From contig JACPVN010000327.1 in the NCBI GenBank assembly GCA_016191715.1, positions 1-5,769 on the forward strand: a DNA stretch of 5,769 nucleotides, in the 5' to 3' direction. The position numbers and the translations under genes were made by a program. This stretch comes from Ignavibacteriota bacterium (GTDB lineage Bacteria > Bacteroidota > Ignavibacteria > UBA10030 > SZUA-254). Under the pieces are notes generated by a model. The model did no database searches and had not been told where the DNA came from. It saw only the letters and a list, made by a program, of their open reading frames with translations. Positions 1 through 5,769 of this stretch are shown piece after piece (position 1 is the stretch's first letter; each line of letters begins with the position of its first letter).

Positions 1-429
1 TTTATGAAGAATGATTGCAAAGAACATCAATAACCCAATAGAATAATCGAACTGCATCCCCGCCGAGATTGATAATCCATCAAAGAACGCATGGATCAAC
101 ATCCCTGAAATTGCTGCCATACTTGCTGTTTTGGAAACCATCACTTCATGGTGTGTTTCTTCACCGAAATGTAAATGCCCGACAATGGTGTGTTCAAAAA
201 AATGTAATACGGCGAATCCGACAACAATGTAAAACGAAGCGGCTCCTCCCAGCAACTTCAAACTCTCAGGAACCAATTCAAAAAAAACAAGGGCAAGCAA
301 AAAGCCCGCGCTCAGTGCCATTAAATATTCCTGCGCTTTGCGGGGCCAATCTTTTTTGAATAAGACCAACACACCGCCAAGCACTTCGACCGCTGAAGCC
401 AGCACACCGAAAAGAAAAATTCTAAACAT
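1..429 (-). CDS. ZIP-family divalent metal transporter, N-terminal 143 residues (3' end off window)
   Basis: The frame is open from an ATG at 429 to the window edge and encodes 143 residues, so the C-terminus is missing. It reads as an inner-membrane protein with hydrophobic segments at about residues 2-24, 35-55, 63-83, 103-123 and 128-142. Segment 2 ends in FFELVPES (49-56), like the E/P motif of ZIP TM2. A His-rich loop follows (H76, H80, H85, H87, H93, H94). Segment 4 has HAFFDGLSIS (113-122), matching the ZIP TM4 metal-site pattern HNxxDG with Ala in place of Asn. The last visible residues are LHK, where the GufA-like ZIP branch has LHKIPEG. Known of the family: ZIP proteins move Zn2+, Fe2+ or related ions into the cytoplasm. 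The metal cannot be told from sequence. The ATG overlaps the stop of the upstream TPR gene by one base (TAATG) with no good Shine-Dalgarno, which suggests coupled translation. Family call is firm; substrate unknown. Confidence 0.85.
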   Translation of the reverse strand, partial: MFRIFLFGVLASAVEVLGGVLVLFKKDWPRKAQEYLMALSAGFLLALVFFELVPESLKLLGGAASFYIVVGFAVLHFFEHTIVGHLHFGEETHHEVMVSKTASMAAISGMLIHAFFDGLSISAGMQFDYSIGLLMFFAIILHK

Positions 430-1592
430 TATTTCCCGTACGGAGTTTTCAAATATTTCTCTGCAGACTTGTGCGAATCCTGATAGTCTTTCATATCCAA
501 AACTTTCTTGTATTGTTTGATTGCATACTCGCGCTTCATTTGTACATCATAAATCATCCCGACTCGTAAGTTCGACATAATCATAAAACCGGACGGACCA
601 TCTTTATCCAACGAACGGGAAAGTTCATCCGTCTTGTAGAAATGACGCAACGCCGCGTCGTGTCTTCCGTTTTGCATCTCGCTTAAGCCGAGATAATAAT
701 GCGCTTCCCGCTCGACATTTTTGTTGTATCCCAACTTACCGATATTAACAAGGGCAAGTATAGAATCAAACTCAACCGTCATTTCCTCCCAATGACCGAG
801 CGCAGCTCGGCACCGCCCGACATACCGATGGAACACAACATTGTTCGGGAATTTCTCATGCAAACGGACGGCAATCTCCAGCGCATTCCCGAATTGCTTT
901 TCATATTGAAACATCAATTGCATCAAAAAGTATGATGCCTCGATGTTGGCAAATATCGCTTCCTCCGATGCCTGCCTCAACTGACTCATCCCTTTCACGC
1001 GGTCTCCGTCGGGAAAGAAAATCATCAACGGCTTTACAAACGGATATTGTTCGGGAATTAACTCTGCATAGTAATTGTAAATGCCGATGCCGAGCAGAAC
1101 ATCATAATTAGTCGGAGCGAGTTTGTACGCCTGTTGAACAATCGGCAACGCAATTCTCCCATCGTTTGCCGCTTTCACCCAATCTTCTCTGTTTGCATAC
1201 AACCGTCCCCGAAACCCGATTGCGCCTCCTTTGAAAAAAAGAGCCGTTACGTCATCCTCATTCATTTCCAATCGTTCGTCGCACACTTCGATTGTTTTTT
1301 CCAGGAGCGAGATAAATCGTTCATCATTCGATTCGTTATCGAGGTCAATGAGAATCCGTTCCCATTCAATCGTTGCAAGAAAAAAATGTCCGGCAGGATG
1401 GTCGGGCTTGAGCCGAATCAATTCCTTGAATTCTTTTTTCGCGTGCTCAAATTGAAGGTCATACACATAATTAATTCCCCGTTGCGTATGTACATTGAAC
1501 AATGAATCTGTTGACCATTGCGCATTGACCAATGAAGTGAATATAACACAGACGAAAAGAGTAAGAAGTATTTTGGGTGATTGAAGATTCAC
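429..1592 (-). CDS. Secreted tetratricopeptide-repeat protein, function unknown
   Basis: The 387-residue product begins with a Sec signal peptide: a lysine at 7, a hydrophobic core at about 9-22, and a likely signal peptidase I site after VNA (residue 24), so it should be periplasmic or secreted. TPR-like helix pairs are visible at about 38-66 (GINYVYDLQFEHAKKEFKEL, ending LKPDHP), 295-325 (AHYYLGLSEMQNGRHDAALRHF) and 341-368. The middle (about 165-250) has a distinctive block rich in Tyr, Pro and Phe (IYNYYAELIPEQYPFVKP, then FFPDGDRVKGMSQL) that I recall only as a conserved part of uncharacterised TPR proteins in Bacteroidota and relatives. The start is a GTG at 1592; an in-frame TAA lies 15-18 bases upstream and no ATG precedes the signal peptide, so GTG is the best choice. 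There is no clear Shine-Dalgarno. It follows a terminator and is coupled to the ZIP gene downstream. A scaffold or binding role is plausible, but no function can be assigned. Confidence 0.88.
   Translation of the reverse strand: MNLQSPKILLTLFVCVIFTSLVNAQWSTDSLFNVHTQRGINYVYDLQFEHAKKEFKELIRLKPDHPAGHFFLATIEWERILIDLDNESNDERFISLLEKTIEVCDERLEMNEDDVTALFFKGGAIGFRGRLYANREDWVKAANDGRIALPIVQQAYKLAPTNYDVLLGIGIYNYYAELIPEQYPFVKPLMIFFPDGDRVKGMSQLRQASEEAIFANIEASYFLMQLMFQYEKQFGNALEIAVRLHEKFPNNVVFHRYVGRCRAALGHWEEMTVEFDSILALVNIGKLGYNKNVEREAHYYLGLSEMQNGRHDAALRHFYKTDELSRSLDKDGPSGFMIMSNLRVGMIYDVQMKREYAIKQYKKVLDMKDYQDSHKSAEKYLKTPYGK
1511..1534. repeat. Short 14-base-period direct repeat in the signal-peptide cleavage region
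   Basis: TTGACCATTG at 1511-1520 and TTGACCAATG at 1525-1534 match at 9 of 10 bases, again with a 14-base period. They encode the stretch around LVNAQWST at the predicted cleavage site of the TPR protein. Chance is possible for so short a repeat. Confidence 0.4.
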
Positions 1593-1605
1593 GATTGGAG
1601 ATTCA
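1579..1605. repeat. Tandem 14-base direct repeat spanning the TPR gene start
   Basis: GATTGAAGATTCA at 1579-1591 and GATTGGAGATTCA at 1593-1605 match at 12 of 13 bases with a 14-base period. The GTG start codon (1590-1592) lies at the junction of the two copies. It is too short to call a known element. Confidence 0.6.
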
Positions 1606-1620
1606 GGGTTTTAGTTTCAA

Positions 1621-1667
1621 ATGAAAAAAAAGAAAAAGAAAGCCGACCAAATGCTGATCGGCTTTCT
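1621..1667 (-). terminator. Rho-independent terminator after the Fn3 lipoprotein gene
   Basis: On the minus strand a 13-base arm (1667-1655, AGAAAGCCGATCA) pairs with 1649-1637 (TGGTCGGCTTTCT) with one C/A mismatch, around a 5-base loop (1650-1654). The stem is followed by a strong T-tract with few interruptions (1636-1623 on the complementary strand). It begins 22 bases after the lipoprotein stop codon. It ends the glyS-lipoprotein unit and separates it from the TPR-ZIP unit. Confidence 0.9.
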
Positions 1668-1689
1668 GAACTCAGTGTTGAAAAATAAA

Positions 1690-2514
1690 TTACTTTTTCG
1701 CCCAAGGACCTGAACCGCTGTTCCATGCAATAGTAATATTTACAGAGCGATTTGGTGCAGTGCCTTGAACTGCTGATGCTTGAAATCTTGCATAGTGTCC
1801 ATCTTGTGTAATTGCAAGATACACTTTGTTTGCCACGATAGTCAACCCCGGGCTTGTTCGGAACGCACTTTCATCGGGGAAATCAACAGCGTCATCAAGA
1901 CTTGTGGCGATTGTTTCATAGAGCTTTGTTGTTCTCCATCCTGAGGATGCAAAATCTTCATCGGAAGGACTTTTCAGTAACGGAGTTCCATTGCTTCGAC
2001 CGTCAATCCATAAATCAATGTTTGCTCGATTATCCGGTGATGAGGATGAAAAAGGAAATGTATTGCCGGAAGAGAATTGGAGTCCTGAAGGATTTGATGA
2101 GTCAAATTCATAAATCGTTGCCGCACTGAACCGTTGTGTCGGTCCCCAGAGGAGACTTAATTCTACACTGACATCTCCGTTCGATTTTACTGAACGAATT
2201 TTGAATGTATAATTATCACCGTTCGTTAATCCGGTTTTTGTAAACGTTGTTGCGGTAATTTGCACACTGTCAATTTTTACATTTGAGGCATTATACACCT
2301 GAACACGGTAACCGGCAAACGTAGCAATGCCATCGTCAACCGAAGCTGTCCACGTCAGAGTTACACTTCCGCTTTTAGCAATTGCCTTAAAGTTCGTCGG
2401 CGGTGCAAAATCCTGTGGTGTGAGTGTCTCTTCCTTATCGCATCCCGAAAGTAACAACATTGATATGCTTCCGAGAACAACAAGAATGAGTATGGAAAAT
2501 ATATTTCTTTTCAT
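1690..2514 (-). CDS. Lipoprotein with one fibronectin type III domain and an uncharacterised C-terminal domain
   Basis: The 274-residue product starts with a basic N-terminus (MKRN), a hydrophobic stretch (5-20) and a lipobox LLSGC with the lipidated Cys at 25, so it should be anchored in a membrane facing the periplasm or cell surface. Asp at +2 (C25-D26) favours inner-membrane retention under the E. coli rule, but that rule is unreliable in Bacteroidota-like bacteria. A fibronectin type III domain covers about 37-122: APPTNF, VTLTW (51-55), AGYRVQVY (67-74), LTNGDNYTFKIRSV (96-109). The rest (130-274) contains a Ser-rich turn (SSSSP, 156-160), DLWIDG (167-172) and VYLAITQDGHYARF (231-244). 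This last piece is reminiscent of the C-terminal strands of HmuY-like lipoproteins, but the likeness is weak. The ATG at 2514 has AGGG about 9 bases upstream. It lies 36 bases downstream of glyS with no terminator between, so it is probably co-transcribed. No enzymatic motif is visible; a binding or adhesion role is inference only. Confidence 0.85.
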   Translation of the reverse strand: MKRNIFSILILVVLGSISMLLLSGCDKEETLTPQDFAPPTNFKAIAKSGSVTLTWTASVDDGIATFAGYRVQVYNASNVKIDSVQITATTFTKTGLTNGDNYTFKIRSVKSNGDVSVELSLLWGPTQRFSAATIYEFDSSNPSGLQFSSGNTFPFSSSSPDNRANIDLWIDGRSNGTPLLKSPSDEDFASSGWRTTKLYETIATSLDDAVDFPDESAFRTSPGLTIVANKVYLAITQDGHYARFQASAVQGTAPNRSVNITIAWNSGSGPWAKK

Positions 2515-2550
2515 GGTTTTATCCCTAAAAAAAATGAATAAATGAATTGA

Positions 2551-4065
2551 TTAACTTAAAACTTTGGACAAAAGATACTGACTTAGATTGTCAATTCCAA
2601 CCCGTTCTTGCGCCATCGAGTCACGGTCCCGAACGGTTACGGTTTGGTTTTCAAGCGTTTCGGAATCAACAGTAACACAGAACGGTGTGCCGACTTCATC
2701 CTGACGGCGGTACCTGCGACCGACCGCACCGCTGTCGTCATAGAACACTCGCATTTTCGGTCTGAGTTCCTGCTCAATCTTCTTTGCTATTTCCGGCATT
2801 CCGTCCCGGTTGACTAATGGAAATATCGCCGCTTTGATTGGCGCAAGTTTCGGATGAAATTTCAACACGACACGGGTTTCCGCACCACCTTCTGCTGTTG
2901 GCGCTTCTTCTTCGTTGTAGGAGTTCACAAGAAACGCCATCGTTGAACGGCTCGCGCCTGCTGATGTTTCGATGATGAACGGAGTATATTTCTCTTTCGT
3001 CTCTTCATCGAAATATTTCATCGTCTTGCCGGAATATTCTTCATGTCGTGACAAATCGAAATTTGTCCGGTTGTGGATTCCTTCGATTTCTCCCCAGCCA
3101 AACGGGAACGCAAACTCGATGTCGTACGCATCCTTCGCGTAGTGGGCAAGTTTTCCCGGCTCGTGCTGATGCCAGTTTAATTTCTCTCTCGGCATTCCGA
3201 GTTTGACAAACCAGTTCATTCGTTGCTCACGCCAGTATTCAAACCAATCCACATCCGTTCCCGGCTTGACAAAGAACTGCATTTCCATCTGCTCGAACTC
3301 CCGCGTTCGGAAAAGAAAATTCTTTGTATTGATTTCATTACGGAATGCTTTTCCAATCTGAGCAATTCCAAACGGAAGTTTCTGCCGTGATGCGCTCTGC
3401 ACGTTCAGGAAGTTCACGAAAATTCCCTGTGCCGTTTCCGGTCGAAGATACACAACAGCGCCAGAATCTTCCACCGGACCGACATACGTTTTGAACATGA
3501 GATTGAATGTTCGCGCTTCCGTAAATGAATCTACAGTTCCACAATTCGTGCAAACTAATTGTTGGACCATGGTTTTTTCTTTTTTACAAAATGGACAATT
3601 GTTATGGTATTGTGCAATAATATCAGCAACAGCATCTGCACCCATTTTTCCATGTTGAAGCAAAAGATCATCCATCACCTCTGATGGTAAATTTAGATTT
3701 ACAGACCTACCACAACTTGAACAACGAAACTTTCTGGAAACATAATCTAAACGGTAGCGGGCTTTGCATTGTTTGCAGTCCACCATCGGGTCGGTGAAAT
3801 TTTCGACGTGACCGGATGCTTCCCACACACGCGGGTGCATCAGGATTGCCGCGTCAAGTCCTTCGACATCTTCACGGTACGTCATGGCTTTCCACCATTC
3901 ATCTTTGATGTTTCGAAGCAACTCAACGCCCAGCGGACCGTAATCCCACGCGCCATTTAACCCACCATAAATTTCACTTGATTGAAAAATGAACCCTCGT
4001 CGCTTGCAGAGCGAGACGAGTTTTTCCATCAATTGAGTATCTGATTTTTGATTTGATTTTGCCAT
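2551..4065 (-). CDS. glyS: Glycyl-tRNA synthetase, homodimeric (alpha-2) class II type, with an extended zinc-knuckle insert
   Basis: This cytoplasmic enzyme charges tRNA-Gly with glycine using ATP. The 504 residues are within the usual range for the alpha-2 (eukaryote/archaea/Thermus-like) form, distinct from the E. coli GlyQ/GlyS pair. The N-terminal active-site block is GFIFQSSEIYGGLNGAWDYG (24-43). Class II motif 2 is FRNE (241-244), preceded by YLRPETAQGIFVNF (206-219). Motif 3 is around ETSAGASRSTMAFL (366-379). The anticodon-binding domain is at about 407-500, with FYDDSGAVGRRYRRQDEVGT (441-460). Between motif 1 and motif 2 lie four CxxC pairs: C97/C100, C115/C118, C157/C160 and C172/C175. 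The outer pair matches the usual bacterial pattern (DCKxCKARYR ... C-x2-CG ... FNLMFKTYVG); the inner pair is extra and falls in an AT-rich patch at 3541-3720. The start ATG at 4065 has AGGA three bases upstream. The nuclease gene ends 32 bases before it. The symbol follows the single-subunit naming; some annotations use glyQS. Confidence 0.97.
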   Translation of the reverse strand: MAKSNQKSDTQLMEKLVSLCKRRGFIFQSSEIYGGLNGAWDYGPLGVELLRNIKDEWWKAMTYREDVEGLDAAILMHPRVWEASGHVENFTDPMVDCKQCKARYRLDYVSRKFRCSSCGRSVNLNLPSEVMDDLLLQHGKMGADAVADIIAQYHNNCPFCKKEKTMVQQLVCTNCGTVDSFTEARTFNLMFKTYVGPVEDSGAVVYLRPETAQGIFVNFLNVQSASRQKLPFGIAQIGKAFRNEINTKNFLFRTREFEQMEMQFFVKPGTDVDWFEYWREQRMNWFVKLGMPREKLNWHQHEPGKLAHYAKDAYDIEFAFPFGWGEIEGIHNRTNFDLSRHEEYSGKTMKYFDEETKEKYTPFIIETSAGASRSTMAFLVNSYNEEEAPTAEGGAETRVVLKFHPKLAPIKAAIFPLVNRDGMPEIAKKIEQELRPKMRVFYDDSGAVGRRYRRQDEVGTPFCVTVDSETLENQTVTVRDRDSMAQERVGIDNLSQYLLSKVLS

Positions 4066-4094
4066 GTTTCCTGATGATGAAAATAATTTGGTAT

Positions 4095-4123
4095 AATTTA
4101 ATGTATGGTTGCTGATTTAACAA
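4095..4123 (-). promoter_or_regulatory. Possible sigma-70-like promoter for glyS
   Basis: On the minus strand TTGTTA (4123-4118) and TAAATT (4100-4095) are separated by 17 bases, each matching the E. coli consensus at 4 of 6 positions. The -10 overlaps the nuclease stop codon and lies about 30 bases before the glyS start. In an AT-rich stretch this can arise by chance, and Bacteroidota-type sigma factors use a different consensus, so it is only a candidate. A housekeeping gene downstream of a probably acquired gene would be expected to have its own promoter. Confidence 0.25.
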
Positions 4124-5769
4124 GCACTCTATCTCTGGCCTGATACTGAGAAGGATTTGTTGCTGTAGATTTTAGTCTTTGTAAGAAAGATAGATTGTTA
4201 ACTGATTCAACTAAGTATGAATGACTAACCATCAATACTTTATCTAATTTTTGAAGTTCGCTTACGAGAGCTAAGAAAAATTCCTCTTTTGAAAATTCAC
4301 TTTCAACAAGAATTATTGCAGAATTTGCTTTCACTTCCTCGGCATAATCCTGATACGATTTTAGCTCACCCAAAATCCTCTTATTGAATGATGAACGCTC
4401 ACTCCACTCTTCTTTACTTTTACACTCGATTAAAAAGGCTATGTCATTGGAAACGAGAATGTCAGGATTGTTTTCAACAAAATTTTTCAGTGATATGCGA
4501 ACCAGTTCCGAGAGATTTCCTTGGTATTTGTCTGCATTAAAACCTAAACGACGCAACACTAAACAGGATTGATATTCAAATTCAACTTTGAAAAGTTCTT
4601 TTCTTGGCGGTGTAAATCCATAATATTGAGTCAGGTTCAATAATTCTCTTTCTTCCGGCGTATCTTTGATAATACTCCGTACTTTATCAAAGGTAGCCAG
4701 CTGTATCGAATCAACAGTAGAATGAATTCCAAGTTCTTTTGCGTATTCATTGTATGCCAATAAAACATCATGTTGATATTCTGGTGGAACATCCGAATAA
4801 AAATCAAAATGGATGTTCATTTTTAGTGAAGAATAATCCTTGTTGAGAATTCCAAATTTCTTTTGCAAATCCTGAAGGAGTGCGAGATTTTCAGGTGTCG
4901 TAAACGATCGTTGTGGAAACTCAATACAAGAGTTAAGAAAGTTTTTGGGAAGTTTTTTATTTTCTAATGAACAAACTTGGAGCAATAGCAAGAGAACACT
5001 TTTCCTTGCTTTGTCAACACCTAAATCTAAATACCAAAGAGGAAGAACTTTAAGAAAATGTTGTAATAAAACATTACCTTTTTGTGTTGGATGACAAACT
5101 CCCTCATCATCCAACCAAAACAGTCCAACTTGACTTCCCCATGTTATCCAAGGTCGTATTGAACGATTGACTTCATCAATATCTGCCTCAGTCATTTTCA
5201 AGTCTTTATTGAACTGTTCAATTCCTCCCTTTTCTTTGTATGAGAGTCTTCCCACTTTTTCCAAAACAACAACATGTTCACTTCTTGACAAAACAACATC
5301 CTTCTCAACTTTTCCAACATAAAAATAAAGTTGATTGATGTGTAATGGCATCATCTGAAGGGCATAAAGAATGGAAACAAATGGTCGTATTCTCAACTTC
5401 CGAAATGTCGGGTCGGTATAATGTCCGTTCACAAGCTTCAGCGTAAGTAATGAAGTGCTGAATATTGACATTTCATTAATATCTTTTGGACATTCTTCCC
5501 GAAAATTATAGTTCCCTAATTTTTCTCCAATCGGTGAAGGCTGATAATGATATTCATTTTTATCAAGAGACCTGTTCAACAAACCTAAATGCGTACAAGT
5601 CGTTAAATGATCTCGTGATCGTCTCCCTTGTCTATCTCTCGGTTTGAGTTTGCTAAATTTGCTTAACTGATAATTGGTTAAACTCTTTTCAAAAGAAATA
5701 GATGTCGCGGGTTGGTTTTCCTTCAATAAAGCGATGATTTCGTTTACAGTAAAACGAAAGCGAAATAAA
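4098..5769 (-). CDS. PD-(D/E)XK restriction endonuclease-like protein (FokI/AlwI/BspD6I-like layout), 5' end off window
   Basis: Probable DNA-cleaving defence enzyme. Residue numbers count from the TTG at 5726. The C-terminal third has a nuclease core: a helix with E383 (VEFEYQSCLVLRRLGF), NPDILV with P421-D422, and FLIECKSKEEW with E434-C435-K436, fitting PD-x(11)-E-x-K. Upstream are two winged-helix-like regions: about 38-70 (DHLTTCTHLGLL ... YHYQPSPIGEKL) and about 192-222 (PWITWGSQVGLFWLDDEG, then HPTQKGNVLL). This order, DNA-recognition winged helices then a C-terminal PD-(D/E)XK domain, is that of type IIS and nicking enzymes such as FokI, AlwI and Nt.BspD6I; the piece RIRPFVSILYALQMM (112-126) also resembles that group. 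The frame stays open upstream of the TTG to the window edge, adding at least 14 sensible codons (FRFRFTVNEIIALL), so the TTG is probably not the start. Hand-counted lines at 4201, 4681 and 5221 are 28-37% GC, far below neighbouring genes, suggesting transfer. No methyltransferase is visible; it may lie beyond the right edge. Target site unknown. Confidence 0.75.
   Translation of the reverse strand, partial: LFRFRFTVNEIIALLKENQPATSISFEKSLTNYQLSKFSKLKPRDRQGRRSRDHLTTCTHLGLLNRSLDKNEYHYQPSPIGEKLGNYNFREECPKDINEMSIFSTSLLTLKLVNGHYTDPTFRKLRIRPFVSILYALQMMPLHINQLYFYVGKVEKDVVLSRSEHVVVLEKVGRLSYKEKGGIEQFNKDLKMTEADIDEVNRSIRPWITWGSQVGLFWLDDEGVCHPTQKGNVLLQHFLKVLPLWYLDLGVDKARKSVLLLLLQVCSLENKKLPKNFLNSCIEFPQRSFTTPENLALLQDLQKKFGILNKDYSSLKMNIHFDFYSDVPPEYQHDVLLAYNEYAKELGIHSTVDSIQLATFDKVRSIIKDTPEERELLNLTQYYGFTPPRKELFKVEFEYQSCLVLRRLGFNADKYQGNLSELVRISLKNFVENNPDILVSNDIAFLIECKSKEEWSERSSFNKRILGELKSYQDYAEEVKANSAIILVESEFSKEEFFLALVSELQKLDKVLMVSHSYLVESVNNLSFLQRLKSTATNPSQYQARDRVLVKSATIH

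Noticed and set aside
69..359. Plus-strand open frame of 96 codons near the left edge
   Set aside because: The opposite strand encodes a clear ZIP transporter over the same bases, and the plus-strand product shows no family features.
1134..1505. Plus-strand open frame of 123 codons, and shorter plus-strand frames elsewhere
   Set aside because: They lie antisense to well-supported genes, have no recognisable protein features, and several overlap each other in different frames. They are shadows of the minus-strand genes.
1593..1625. Bacteroidota-type promoter (TAnnTTTG) for the TPR gene just after the terminator
   Set aside because: The only near match, TTCATTTG, overlaps the end of the terminator T-tract and has no convincing -33 element.
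2956..2967. Motif 3 of GlyRS reads GASR where many class II synthetases have GxDR
   Set aside because: The position before the motif 3 Arg varies between GlyRS lineages (Gly occurs in the eukaryotic enzyme as I recall it), and the Arg itself is kept, so inactivity is not implied.
4066..4097. T-box or other leader regulating glyS
   Set aside because: Only 32 bases separate the nuclease stop from the glyS start. There is no room for a T-box leader and no terminator-like hairpin there.

Overview
The window holds five genes, all on the minus strand, packed head to tail with gaps of 97 bases or less. In the direction of transcription (right to left) they are: a PD-(D/E)XK nuclease resembling type IIS or nicking restriction enzymes (4098-5769, running off the right edge); a homodimeric-type glycyl-tRNA synthetase (2551-4065); a lipoprotein with one fibronectin type III domain (1690-2514); a secreted TPR protein (429-1592, GTG start); and the N-terminal two thirds of a ZIP-family metal transporter (1-429, running off the left edge). 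There is no gene-free stretch above 100 bases. I see no RNA gene, CRISPR array or insertion sequence.

The organism is probably a Gram-negative bacterium of the Bacteroidota/Ignavibacteria/Chlorobi group. This is inference. It rests on the diderm-type lipoprotein carrying Fn3, the secreted TPR protein of a kind I associate with that group, weak or absent Shine-Dalgarno sequences at most starts, and moderate GC (about 48-58% in most hand-counted lines of the core genes).

glyS and the lipoprotein gene are 36 bases apart with no terminator between them, so they are probably co-transcribed. That unit ends at a clear rho-independent terminator at 1621-1667. The TPR gene and the ZIP gene then form a second unit in which stop and start overlap by one base (TAATG), suggesting translational coupling. 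The nuclease gene stops 32 bases before glyS.

The most notable points are: (1) the nuclease, which has two winged-helix-like regions followed by a PD...ECK catalytic core, is much more AT-rich than its neighbours and has no methyltransferase within view; (2) the glycyl-tRNA synthetase, which carries four CxxC knuckles instead of the usual two, the extra pair lying in a roughly 180-base AT-rich patch inside an otherwise GC-balanced gene; and (3) two real coding regions cut by the window edges, the ZIP gene and the true 5' part of the nuclease gene.
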